Shown here: positions 15,224 through 23,135 of the stretch, piece by piece
Numbering within the stretch: the first letter of the stretch is position 1
Layout of the letters: every line of letters starts with the position of its first letter
Assembly (NCBI GenBank): GCA_021151805.1
Contig: JAGKWN010000017.1
Coordinates: 1 to 52,126 of the forward strand
From: Cytophagaceae bacterium
GTDB lineage: Bacteria; Bacteroidota; Bacteroidia; Cytophagales; Cytophagaceae
Direction: 5' to 3'
DNA: 52,126 nucleotides
The notes under the pieces: model-generated
What the model saw: only the letters and a program-made list of their open reading frames with translations
Database searches by the model: none
Told to the model about the DNA's origin: nothing
Program-made: the position numbers and the translations under genes

Positions 15224-16033
15224 ATGGATCACATTTCAACATACCTCACACCTGAAATAAAACTATCCTGTTACGAAGACAGCTTTTTCAAATCTGAAAT
15301 TGTATTTGATCAGCATATGCTTATCTGGTTTATTTCAGGAGAAACAAAAATTGTGCAGTCAGAAGCAACGCACCATTTTAAAACGGGTGATATTTTTCTG
15401 ATTCCGAGGAATAAGCCTGCAACTATTATAAATTATCCGAAAGATGGTTTGCCGCACAAGACGGTTGTTATGCTGTTGACTACAAAAGTACTGAGGAATT
15501 TTTATCAGAACCTGGAAGTAAAAACGAAGATGAAAGCTATTTCTTCGATACGCAGCTTCAGCAATCATCCTTTACTTGAAAGCTGTCTGGCGTCTTTAAT
15601 TCCTTATTTTGAGATCAGCGAAGCATTTCCGGAAAACCTGGCCACATTGAAAATTACAGAAGCAATAAGCATTCTAAGGACAATTGATCCTGAAGTAGAT
15701 GGTGTTCTTGCAAATTTTGATGATCCGCATAAAGTGGATTTGATAGGCTTTATGGAAAAGAATTTTATGTTTAACATGACGATGGAAAAATTCGGTTATT
15801 TAACAGGCCGAAGTCTTGCAACTTTTAAACGTGATTTTAAGAAAGCATTCAATACGACACCACAAAAATGGATTACGCAAAAGCGGCTGGAGCTTGCACA
15901 CTATCAGCTTTCTGAACAAAAGAGAAAACCTGTTGATGTATGCTATGAGATTGGCTTTGAAAATCTATCTCATTTTTCATACGCGTTTAAAAAATATTTC
16001 GGATATGCTCCTACTAGCCTGGTGCAAAAATAA
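15224..16033 (+). CDS. AraC-family transcriptional regulator (269 aa)
   Basis: An N-terminal cupin-like sensor (about 1-140, with the FKTGDIFLIPRNKPATI strand) is followed by two helix-turn-helix motifs in the last 100 residues: MTMEKFGYLTGRSLATFKRDFKKAF and KPVDVCYEIGFENLSHFSYAFKKYFGYAPTS, the AraC signature. It follows the SDR gene on the same strand by 104 bp. An inducer cannot be inferred. Confidence 0.88.
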   Translation: MDHISTYLTPEIKLSCYEDSFFKSEIVFDQHMLIWFISGETKIVQSEATHHFKTGDIFLIPRNKPATIINYPKDGLPHKTVVMLLTTKVLRNFYQNLEVKTKMKAISSIRSFSNHPLLESCLASLIPYFEISEAFPENLATLKITEAISILRTIDPEVDGVLANFDDPHKVDLIGFMEKNFMFNMTMEKFGYLTGRSLATFKRDFKKAFNTTPQKWITQKRLELAHYQLSEQKRKPVDVCYEIGFENLSHFSYAFKKYFGYAPTSLVQK

Positions 16034-16188
16034 ATCAGCAATATCTTTTTTCAGTACATTAAAACTTCATTTGTAAGTTACACTTCTATAATTAATAGAA
16101 TGGACGGGGACAGAGTGATAGGTTTATTGGAATTATTTCCTAAATTAAATAAACCAAATAGCTATGTAAAAACTAACCGTATCTGATT

Positions 16189-16548
16189 ATGTATACAAAT
16201 CCGTATAGCCGCGGCCTGAAATGGTATCATTACCTTGCAGCATTCTTTGCCGGACTTTTTCTTGCTAACTTTATTCCGCATTTTGTAAACGGTATTTCAG
16301 GCGATCCGTTTCCAACTCCGTTCTCTAACCCGCCGGGCAAGGGACTTTCATCACCACTGATCAATGTGTTGTGGGCTTTGTTCAACCTATTAGTAGGGTA
16401 TCTGCTTTTCAGGGCCAGTAAAATAAGCCATCGGACAAAACTTGCCCTGTTTGTATTTTTTATTGGCGTGGCGTTGATGAGTGTGAACCTCAGTATACAC
16501 TTTGCAGAAAAAGACCGCGGTGAGGCACCTGTTAAGGTGATGCCGTAA
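16189..16548 (+). CDS. Membrane protein of unknown function (119 aa)
   Basis: I do not recognise a family. Three hydrophobic segments are visible: about 14-33 (YLAAFFAGLFLANFIPHFV), 56-75 (LINVLWALFNLLVGYLLFRA) and 84-104 (KLALFVFFIGVALMSVNLSI), with a Gly/Pro-rich loop (SGDPFPTPFSNPPGKG) between the first two. The gene is followed by a very strong terminator and seems monocistronic. Confidence 0.7.
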   Translation: MYTNPYSRGLKWYHYLAAFFAGLFLANFIPHFVNGISGDPFPTPFSNPPGKGLSSPLINVLWALFNLLVGYLLFRASKISHRTKLALFVFFIGVALMSVNLSIHFAEKDRGEAPVKVMP

Positions 16549-16552
16549 GCGT

Positions 16553-16599
16553 ATAAACGATTGCTGCCATTGCTTTAAGCGATGGCAGCAATCGTTTAT
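16553..16599. terminator. Convergent terminator with an 18-bp perfect stem
   Basis: ATAAACGATTGCTGCCAT at 16553-16570 pairs with its exact complement at 16582-16599 across an 11-nt loop. It sits between the ends of convergent genes (16548 plus, 16630 minus), so it probably ends both transcripts. Confidence 0.8.
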
Positions 16600-16629
16600 C
16601 CAGCGTGGGGGCCTATGCAATACGCCCTA

Positions 16630-17427
16630 CTATACATTTTTCCCTACCGTAAAATGCTGCTTTTTATTCGCAGATAGTGCTGCAATAATTTCCTGCGGAT
16701 TTTTCCATTCAAATAGATGAATCATCCAGATGGTAAATGCCAGCAGGCCCTGTTGTTTCACAATGCTTTTCCCAAGCCTTAAAATATTCTGATCCCGTTG
16801 CTGAATAGCTGCTGTTAGGTCAGTTCCTGCTTTGTCGTATAATTCTTCCGCAAAGCACCATGCGCCGTCGCGCGCATTTTCTGTACTGAACTGGATCAGC
16901 ACAGAAGTACTGTTCTGGGCATGGAGTCCCATTAAAGAAAGCAAAGGTGATACTTTGTTCAGATCATTGATCGTCTTGTATGTGTACGAAGAGATAATAG
17001 TATTGATGGTGTAAAAATCATCACGGATATTTTGTAAGGGTTCACCAAGCTCTGCTTGTATTTGTGCGGTTGCTACACCCAGGTCTAAATTGATATGTGC
17101 ACTGATGCCGAGCATAAGGTGTTGGATAATCAGCACGGAAGCTTTTTCGGTTTCCTGGAAAGCATATGCCCAACAGGCACTGCAGGTTTCCTTGTGTTGC
17201 CATTGATAATAGGCCTGCAGGTATCGGTTGGCAAAAACAACATCGAGCTTTTCCATGCGGGCGCCGTTTTGAAACAACCCTTTGTCGATGCCGTCTTTGA
17301 TACTTTGGGTAACACTTAAGTAAAGCGTGGCAAAATATCCGATTCGTGTTTTTGATTGAATAGAATGGGCAATAATGTTTTCTAAGGAAGTAATTACTTC
17401 GTTAATGCTGGTAGCTGGTATGAACAT
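16630..17427 (-). CDS. DUF5995 family protein (265 aa)
   Basis: RMEKLDVVFANRYLQAYYQW and the helix HLMLGISAHINLDLGVATA match DUF5995, a family of all-helical bacterial proteins of unknown function. The conserved His residues of GISAHINLDLG hint at a metal site. It is soluble, without a signal peptide. It stands alone, convergent with the small membrane protein, and has an approximately 500-bp repeat-bearing gap upstream. Confidence 0.75.
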   Translation of the reverse strand: MFIPATSINEVITSLENIIAHSIQSKTRIGYFATLYLSVTQSIKDGIDKGLFQNGARMEKLDVVFANRYLQAYYQWQHKETCSACWAYAFQETEKASVLIIQHLMLGISAHINLDLGVATAQIQAELGEPLQNIRDDFYTINTIISSYTYKTINDLNKVSPLLSLMGLHAQNSTSVLIQFSTENARDGAWCFAEELYDKAGTDLTAAIQQRDQNILRLGKSIVKQQGLLAFTIWMIHLFEWKNPQEIIAALSANKKQHFTVGKNV

Positions 17428-17924
17428 GGTATGAAAAATTATAAATATGGGAAAATAATGTTCTGTATAACGGGGCGAATAGAACTGAGGTTTCTATTTA
17501 GGTTAATTTTTTAATGAAGTGAAATGTATTCAAAGACTGCAAAAATAACATACACCAGTCTCGTTCCACTAAGGCTGGTGCTAGATGGGATTCGTATAGT
17601 CGCATATTCCCATAGCTAAAGCTATGGGTTAACCAGATCGTTTGTAAATGTTTGCTTAGCCCACGGTTTCAACCGTGGGATTATGATATTTCCCCCGCAT
17701 GTTTATGGGATTATAATAGATTGTATGCATGTTAACGTATCAACCGTTGGATTATAAGCTGGCAGCTGGTATGAACATTTGATTAAAAATTAATTCCTAT
17801 AAAGTAAAACGGTAAGTAAAAAGAAAGGTATGCTTATGGTGTTAACCAGAGTTATAAAAATGTTGTCAGTAAACTCTTCTCTGTTGAAAAAGAAAAGAGG
17901 AGTTGTCCATTTAAAAAATGGATT
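17428..17924. repeat. Intergenic region with a pair of REP-like hairpins
   Basis: No gene. CCCATAGC (17609-17616) pairs with GCTATGGG (17621-17628) over 4 nt, and CCCACGGTT (17660-17668) pairs with AACCGTGGG (17671-17679) over 2 nt. The second has the same design as the hairpins at 28683-28741. Related half-sites occur at about 17740-17750. Confidence 0.7.
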
Positions 17925-18500
17925 TTAAATCTTCAGCATTCCTCTGAATCCCCGTGCTGCATAATATGATTCGGCTCCGTTGTGATACAGAAAAACCGTA
18001 TCATAGCGGCGGTCACAGAATAAAGCGCCACCGAGTTTTCGTACAGGTGCTGGTGTTGCTACCCAGCTCGATGTTTTTAAGTCGAATGAACCGAGTGTCT
18101 GCAATTCCCTGTATTGTTCTTCCGTTAGTAATTCAATACCCATGTCTTCTGCCATCTGCATAGCGCTGTCGGCAGGCTTGTTTTCTTTTCGGGCTTCAAG
18201 TGCCTGGTGATCGTAGCAGATGCTGCGGCGCCCCTTCGGACTTTCAGCGGCGCAATCGTAAAAAATATATTCGCCGGTTTTTTTGTCATAACCCACAACA
18301 TCAGGTTCGCCTTCGGTGCGCTCCATTTCATTCAGCGACCATAGTTTATCCGGGTGACTGCTTAGTTTCTTTTCTACATCAGACCAGGCAATGCCTTTGT
18401 GACGATGCATATTTTTTTCAAAACGTTTTGCTAACGTAGCAAGTAACTCTGCTTGTTGTGCAGGAGCTAATTTCTTTTTGGTGCCGTTACTTTTACTCAT
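17925..18500 (-). CDS. DUF4256 family protein (191 aa)
   Basis: WSLNEMERTEGEPDVVGYDKKTGEYIFYDCAAESPKGRRSICYD and the C-terminal GGALFCDRRYDTVFLYHNGAESYYAARGFRG match DUF4256, a soluble family of unknown biochemical function. It begins 24 bp after the DUF4345 gene and is the last gene of the minus-strand ArsR cluster, whose members often travel together in Bacteroidota. The N-terminus is Lys-rich. No catalytic motif is known to me. Confidence 0.82.
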   Translation of the reverse strand: MSKSNGTKKKLAPAQQAELLATLAKRFEKNMHRHKGIAWSDVEKKLSSHPDKLWSLNEMERTEGEPDVVGYDKKTGEYIFYDCAAESPKGRRSICYDHQALEARKENKPADSAMQMAEDMGIELLTEEQYRELQTLGSFDLKTSSWVATPAPVRKLGGALFCDRRYDTVFLYHNGAESYYAARGFRGMLKI

Positions 18501-18524
18501 GGGTATAAAATGTTTTAAGTTCTG

Positions 18525-18896
18525 TTATCGTAAGTACTGGAGCAGCATAATGGTTAAGCCGATTCCCATTTCTATGTACATCATGAAGGTGTGATATCTA
18601 TCCGGAGAGCCTACTTTTCTGCTTGAGTAAAATCTGCCGAAACCTGCACAAAAAACTACAAAGCCAATCAGGTAAATGATGCTGGTGGTTGTTTGTATGT
18701 GAAAGATGAACCAGATAAGCATGAAGCCGAAGGCAAAATACATACCGCTCAGGAAGCGGAAAATATTATCAAGCTGCGGTTGTGGTGCAATCGGTTCCTG
18801 TATAAAGCGGCCTGCACCTTTAATAAATAAAATCGTTCCGCCTGTTAGACAGATCATCGCTAAGATTCCGAATATGAGTTGTATAAGCAGTTCCAT
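18525..18896 (-). CDS. DUF4345 membrane protein (123 aa)
   Basis: Four hydrophobic helices are visible (about 3-27, 46-68, 72-90 and 104-121). LDNIFRFLSGMYFAFGFMLIW and GFGRFYSSRKVGSPDRYH are the signature of DUF4345. Function unknown. It sits between ydeI-like and DUF4256 genes on the same strand, with gaps of 83 and 24 bp. Confidence 0.78.
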   Translation of the reverse strand: MELLIQLIFGILAMICLTGGTILFIKGAGRFIQEPIAPQPQLDNIFRFLSGMYFAFGFMLIWFIFHIQTTTSIIYLIGFVVFCAGFGRFYSSRKVGSPDRYHTFMMYIEMGIGLTIMLLQYLR

Positions 18897-18914
18897 TGTT
18901 GCTTTTTATTTAGC

Positions 18915-18956
18915 CTTTGTAATACATTTGCTGGCGCGCGCATTTGCTTGTACCTG
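18915..18956 (-). repeat. Solitary CAAGCAAATGC-type repeat half
   Basis: On the minus strand this reads GGTACAAGCAAATGCGCGCGC followed by CAGCA, the left part of the small-hairpin repeat seen around 7184 and 11744. It lies in the gap between the ydeI-like and DUF4345 genes. Confidence 0.55.
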
Positions 18957-18979
18957 ATTTGGAATTGAATCTAACGGTG

Positions 18980-19558
18980 TTAATCATTCAACCCTTTACC
19001 TGCAAGAATATCCGGTATGCATTTTTCAATGCGGGCCTCCCGTGTTTTAGATTGTTTCGCAGAAGAGAAATGCAATAGGTAAGCACGCTGGCGCCCAGGT
19101 GTTAAAGCCTTGAATGCTTTTTTTAGTTCTGCATCTTCTTTCAGTACCTGCTTAAATTCTTCCACCATCTCGAATTCAGAAGTCTTTTTTAGTTCTACTT
19201 TCAAGCCGGCTTTTTCAATAGCAATCGCCTCTTTGATATAGGCTTTGATGGAAGTTTTCAGCTTCGTGATTTCCTTTGCATTGGTAAAGCGCATCTGACG
19301 GGCTGCCTGTACATTTGCGGATTGCTGAATGAGAATATCTTTAGGATCTTTCATCAATGCACCTTTAAAAAATAACAAAGCACAATATTCCTTGAAGGTA
19401 TGTATGAGTACAACATTGCTGCCTTCAGCAGTATAACAGGGACAGCCCCACTTAAGTACTTCATCAAGATTGCAGTCAAGCACAATATCTCTGAGCAGTT
19501 CAATTTCTTCCTGCCAGTTTTTTGCTTGTGTGAAATAAAAATCAACTTTCGGATTCAT
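18980..19558 (-). CDS. YdeI-type protein: DUF1801 plus OmdA domains (192 aa)
   Basis: The N-terminal half is DUF1801-like (WQEEIELLRDIVLDCNLDEVLKWGCPCYTAEGSNVVLIHTFKEYCALLFFKGALM). The C-terminal part (LTPGRQRAYLLHFSSAKQSKTREARIEKC, about 150-180) is the OmdA/YdeI signature. Members are small soluble proteins; some are linked to resistance to cationic peptides, but the mechanism is unclear. It is part of the ArsR-DoxX cluster. Confidence 0.84.
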   Translation of the reverse strand: MNPKVDFYFTQAKNWQEEIELLRDIVLDCNLDEVLKWGCPCYTAEGSNVVLIHTFKEYCALLFFKGALMKDPKDILIQQSANVQAARQMRFTNAKEITKLKTSIKAYIKEAIAIEKAGLKVELKKTSEFEMVEEFKQVLKEDAELKKAFKALTPGRQRAYLLHFSSAKQSKTREARIEKCIPDILAGKGLND

Positions 19559-19672
19559 GGAAATAATTATGAATTATGAGTTATAAATTATGAATTGGAG
19601 TTCCTCTGGTTTAGTAGAAAAACCAATTCATAATTTTTGAAACTATAGTAATCTATTCATAACTGAAAAGAA

Positions 19673-20059
19673 TTACAAGCCGCTTGCACCTGTTTTTCTA
19701 CTGTCTGGCCTCAGGTACCAGGATGTTATTGTCAATACCAGCAATAATGAAGGACCGAAATATGCCAGGGCTTCTTTATCGCCTGCAGCAAGGTGAGAGA
19801 AGAGTGCGCCGGACATTGCAAAGAAGAAGCCTGCGTATGCCCATTCTTTTACCAGCGGAAATTTAGGCACAAGTACCGCGATTACACCTAATAATTTCCA
19901 GATACCAAGTATCGTAAGGAAATAAAGCGGGTAGCCCAGTTTTGTAATCATGTCTGCTTCTTCTTTCATTTTCATTACCTGAACAATGCCGGTTGATGTC
20001 ATACCTAGTGCCAGCCAGCACGTAGCGATCCAATAGATGATTTTTTTTGTCTTTGTCAT
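19673..20059 (-). CDS. DoxX-like membrane protein (128 aa)
   Basis: Four transmembrane helices, beginning with IIYWIATCWLALGMTSTGIVQV and including LGYPLYFLTILGIWKLLGVIAVLVPKFPLVKEWAYAGFFFAMSGAL, a clear DoxX_2 pattern. The family sits in the inner membrane and is tied loosely to thiol or quinone redox chemistry. Its operon neighbour upstream, after a 316-bp repeat-bearing gap, is the SRPBCC gene. Confidence 0.85.
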   Translation of the reverse strand: MTKTKKIIYWIATCWLALGMTSTGIVQVMKMKEEADMITKLGYPLYFLTILGIWKLLGVIAVLVPKFPLVKEWAYAGFFFAMSGALFSHLAAGDKEALAYFGPSLLLVLTITSWYLRPDSRKTGASGL

Positions 20060-20107
20060 AAGTTTGTTGTTTAATTAATGGACTTAAATGTTAGTTACAT
20101 ATTACGC

Positions 20108-20343
20108 GGCCTCATTTCAAATTGCGTTAAGAAATTTTGGTTCATGAAGCTTTTTGAACGCTACAACTAGTCCTTTTTCAGTACGGTTTTGTAGCGTTCG
20201 CGGAGTGAAGCAAAATTTTAGCTTATTTGAAATAAGCCTTGATTTTTTGGTTCTTTTGTATTAAAGCCTGTCCCGCATCAGGCGGGAACAAAAGAACAGA
20301 AGAACAAACAAGAGCGTCTCATAAGAGTGAGAAAGGAAAAGTG
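20108..20343 (-). repeat. Nested-palindrome element, copy 3 (inverted)
   Basis: Inverted copy of the 6872-7130 element. It lies between the SRPBCC and doxX genes and takes up most of their 316-bp gap. The outer arms and GAACGCTACAA/TTGTAGCGTTC are intact, but the GTCCC/GGGAC core has decayed (TAGTCC...AGTACGG). The GCCTG/CAGGC hairpin and the GTTCTTTTGT/ACAAAAGAAC arms are kept. Confidence 0.9.
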
Positions 20344-20375
20344 TTTAACACTTTAAACACTTTAATCTTATGATG

Positions 20376-20840
20376 TTAACTTAACTTTGTTAATACCTCC
20401 TGGATTCTGTTGTGCGCCATGTTGATGCCTTGTGCGAAAGGTAGCTTCAGCATCTGATCCCTGTCGGCATTGGATCTGTAAACAATCTGCATCGTAAGCT
20501 TGCTTGTATCAGCAGTAAGTTTTTCAAATTCCAGGAATTCAAGTTGTACCGGAAACGGTGTGTTTTCCATTTCAAACGTACGCGTGATTTTTTTATCCGG
20601 CGTAAATTCATGGATCGTACCATTGAAGTAATGCTTATTGCCTTTCGGGTCGGTTGTTTCAAACTGGTAGCCGCCATGCTTTTTATTTTCAAGCTTCAGA
20701 ACTTTTGTGTTCATCCATTGCTCAACAATGTCGGCTTCTGCATAAGCCCTGAACAGGAGTTCCAACGGCAGGTCAAATTCACGTGTGATGGTTAAATCCT
20801 GTTTGCCGTCTTCGGCAAAGATCTTTGTTTTGACTTCCAT
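20376..20840 (-). CDS. SRPBCC (AHSA1-type) domain protein (154 aa)
   Basis: A START/Bet v1-like hydrophobic-cavity protein: FDLPLELLFRAYAEADIVEQWM, then YQFETTDPKGNKHYFNGTIHEFTPDKKITRTFE, and the closing amphipathic helix FAQGINMAHNRIQEVLTKL are typical of AHSA1-related proteins. It is encoded 3 bp after the ArsR-type repressor, an association found in many bacteria, where the repressor controls the SRPBCC gene. The ligand is unknown. Confidence 0.87.
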   Translation of the reverse strand: MEVKTKIFAEDGKQDLTITREFDLPLELLFRAYAEADIVEQWMNTKVLKLENKKHGGYQFETTDPKGNKHYFNGTIHEFTPDKKITRTFEMENTPFPVQLEFLEFEKLTADTSKLTMQIVYRSNADRDQMLKLPFAQGINMAHNRIQEVLTKLS

Positions 20841-20843
20841 GGC

Positions 20844-21164
20844 TTAGCTGTTTTTTTTATTTTTCATGATCTCTTCCAGTTTGTTGAAGCGGGCATCCCA
20901 CATATTGCGGAACGGTTCTATAAAGTCTGCTACTTCCTGCATTTTTTTAGCGTTGATGTGGTAATAGATTTCCCGGCCGTTCTGTTCCTGTTTCAGTAAT
21001 TCACATTCTGTCAGGATTTGCAGATGTTTTGAAACGGTTGGCCGTGCTGTATCAAAGTTGGCTGCAATCGATCCCGCTGTCATGGCTTGTGAAGCGACAA
21101 GCAATAGTATTGCTCTTCTTGTAGGATCGGCGATGGCCTGGAATACGTCTCTTCTTAAATTCAT
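20844..21164 (-). CDS. ArsR-family winged-helix repressor (106 aa)
   Basis: Small HTH_20-type repressor: FQAIADPTRRAILLLVASQAMTAGSIAANFDTARPTVSKHLQILTECELLKQEQNGREIYYHIN covers the helix-turn-helix and wing. It has no CxC metal site, so it belongs to the non-metal group that accompanies SRPBCC genes. The start at 21164 follows closely after a promoter overlapped by two direct repeats (21168-21217), so autoregulation is likely. Confidence 0.88.
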   Translation of the reverse strand: MNLRRDVFQAIADPTRRAILLLVASQAMTAGSIAANFDTARPTVSKHLQILTECELLKQEQNGREIYYHINAKKMQEVADFIEPFRNMWDARFNKLEEIMKNKKNS

Positions 21165-21167
21165 TGT

Positions 21168-21218
21168 GTAGCTATTTGACTACACAAATATATATGTAGT
21201 TATTTGACTACGCAAATG
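21168..21218 (-). promoter_or_regulatory. ArsR promoter with two direct-repeat operators
   Basis: Two copies of GTAGnTATTTGACTACnCAAAT start at 21168 and 21196, 28 bp apart; each contains the inverted pair GTAG/CTAC. On the minus strand the segment between them reads TATATTTG, a perfect -7 box, and TTTG from the upstream copy lies about 20 bp before it as the -33 box. The repeats therefore cover the promoter of the arsR-type gene. Confidence 0.7.
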
Positions 21219-21282
21219 ATTGCCCGGAAATTTTTTTTGTGAGCCATAAAATCAATGAAGCAGTTAAACTGGGAGGGATCAT

Positions 21283-21328
21283 TTAAAAAAATAAGCAGGG
21301 AAATTGATTTTAACCTCAATTCCCCTGC
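21283..21328 (-). terminator. Terminator of the PepSY-like gene
   Basis: GCAGGGAAATTG (21295-21306) pairs with CAATTCCCCTGC (21317-21328) with one mismatch. On the minus strand the stem is followed by TTATTTTTTT. It isolates the upstream gene from the arsR operon. Confidence 0.75.
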
Positions 21329-21342
21329 GAACGGTGCTAGCC

Positions 21343-21789
21343 TTATAAAGAAAAATCAATTGTTTTTATATAAGTACCTTTTTTATCAAAGATTACTTCC
21401 TGGTTTTTAATTTTAGCACTGAAGGTAACAAGTCCTGCAGCATCTGTAATCTTGAAGTATTCTTTCAGCGGTACATCTGCATAGTTCAATTTAATATAAT
21501 CATAAGCCGGAGCAGGTAGCGCGAAGGTAGTTATCTTGTCACGCGATTCGATCAGCTTCCCTTCCGAAGAATATGTAGCATAACTTGTCGTAGTGGTACG
21601 CGTGTATTCAACTACATAGTCTGCATTAAACTTTTTCCATGTGATGTCAAAAGCTGAAGGATGGCTTTTTGAAAATTCGTTTTTAACAGCAAGTGGCACA
21701 TCCTCTTGTGTTATACTTCGGGTTTGGGCTTGAGCATGCGCAACAAGAGAGCATGCACAGGCAAATAAAATGAATAGATAGGTTCTCAT
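21343..21789 (-). CDS. Exported PepSY-like (DUF2874) protein (148 aa)
   Basis: Start chosen at ATG 21789 (MRTYLFILFACACSLVAHAQAQ), which gives a standard signal peptide cleaved around residue 20; a frame nine residues longer is possible. The mature part (VPLAVKNEFSKSHPSAFDITWKKFNADYVVEYT ... YIKLNYADVPLKEYFKITDAAGLVTFSAKIKNQEVIFDKKGTYI) is a two-fold repeat of the BLIP-like PepSY fold common in Bacteroidota periplasmic proteins. Function unknown. Monocistronic, with its own terminator. Confidence 0.78.
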   Translation of the reverse strand: MRTYLFILFACACSLVAHAQAQTRSITQEDVPLAVKNEFSKSHPSAFDITWKKFNADYVVEYTRTTTTSYATYSSEGKLIESRDKITTFALPAPAYDYIKLNYADVPLKEYFKITDAAGLVTFSAKIKNQEVIFDKKGTYIKTIDFSL

Positions 21790-22005
21790 AGCTGTAGTAT
21801 TTAGGGATTTTATCATTTATACGATAAAATTTGTAAATATTCCGTGATTTTGTATTGCATATTTTAGCCTAATTGTTACACGATTCCCACTTTTGTATTT
21901 CCGAGTATTGAATTGATATGAAATTTTATACAGAACGTTATATAAATCAATATTTTGTCTTTTATACAAGATTCAATATCTTAGACTGTATCAACCCGCA
22001 AACAG

Positions 22006-22803
22006 ATGAAAAAGTCTAGCATCCCCCCCATTGATATTAGTGCAAAAGAAGCCTTTGGAATATTGGAGAGTTATAAAAAATATTCAGCTGACAAGTATTC
22101 TACTGAAAAAATAGGTGTTGATATTTTTTCAAGGATTCTCCAGAATATTCCCGGTACGGTTATGGTCATTGATTTGCATACGAATATGTATATCTATGTG
22201 AATACACCGGAAATACTTGGTTACAAAAGCAGTGAATTTATTGAAGGAGGGCTTGCTCGTGTGCTGCAAGTATTTCCGGCAGCTCACGGCTATATTATGA
22301 TCCAGCAGATTTTTCCGGTCATGTTTAAATATTTTGATGAGTATTGCAGAAATAAAGCCTACCAGGGGCTAAAGGTAAGTTATCCTACACAACTAATAAA
22401 TAGTGATGGTACGGCGCGCTGGTATCAGCATACGATTAGCATTCTTACTACAGATGATATGGATAAACCTCATCTGCTTCTCAAAAGTATTTATGATATT
22501 CAGGATCACAAAAAAGATTCCTCAATCGATTTTGTAATCTCTTATGTGAACAGTAAAAATGAAACAGAAATATTGGTTGAAGAAAGGTTTTTACCGGAAA
22601 TCACCAATACTGTTCTTTCTGAAAGAGAAGCACAGGTGCTTAGTCTGATTAGTCTGGGTTTAACGAGTGCACAGATCGCTGATAAATTATGCATCAGCCA
22701 GCATACAGTTAATACACACCGAAAAAATATTTTGCGGAAAACCTTTTGTAAAGGCACGGCTGAACTTGCCATTTTTGCTTTGACAACCGGAGGCGATCAA
22801 TAA
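22006..22803 (+). CDS. PAS-LuxR transcriptional regulator (265 aa)
   Basis: Residues about 40-170 look like a PAS sensor (IPGTVMVIDLHTNMYIYVNTPEILGY ... RWYQHTISILTTDD). Residues about 203-260 are a LuxR-type helix-turn-helix: LSEREAQVLSLISLGLTSAQIADKLCISQHTVNTHRKNILRK. It has no receiver domain, so it probably senses a cytoplasmic signal directly. It stands alone, divergent from the PepSY-like gene. Confidence 0.86.
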   Translation: MKKSSIPPIDISAKEAFGILESYKKYSADKYSTEKIGVDIFSRILQNIPGTVMVIDLHTNMYIYVNTPEILGYKSSEFIEGGLARVLQVFPAAHGYIMIQQIFPVMFKYFDEYCRNKAYQGLKVSYPTQLINSDGTARWYQHTISILTTDDMDKPHLLLKSIYDIQDHKKDSSIDFVISYVNSKNETEILVEERFLPEITNTVLSEREAQVLSLISLGLTSAQIADKLCISQHTVNTHRKNILRKTFCKGTAELAIFALTTGGDQ

Positions 22804-23135
22804 TTGCTGTTAAAGTTTAGTACATCCCCCCAGATTGTGGATTATGCGAAAGGCTACTAACACATAATAAAAAATCTCTGGAGGGATAATACTTCACATT
22901 AGGATTTTTTGTACTGATTTTACAGTATCAAAATTGTGAAGTTAATTGCTTGCAATCAATACCTAATACTAGTGATTTTTAGTTTGAAGAAGAGTAAGCA
23001 GCTGAAGGCGAAAATATTAGGTCTTTTATGCGCTACAAGAAGGGCCCGGGAATGAAGTAATACACAGGTGTTAGCATTTGCCTGCTTTTTGATTATTAAT
23101 TATCTTTAAAATAGGTGGAAATTAAAATCTGAGGC
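22804..23135. other. Intergenic gap without recognised content
   Basis: About 330 bp. I see no gene, no clear hairpin terminator and no match to the dispersed repeats; the control region of the antiporter gene must lie at its right end. Confidence 0.5.
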
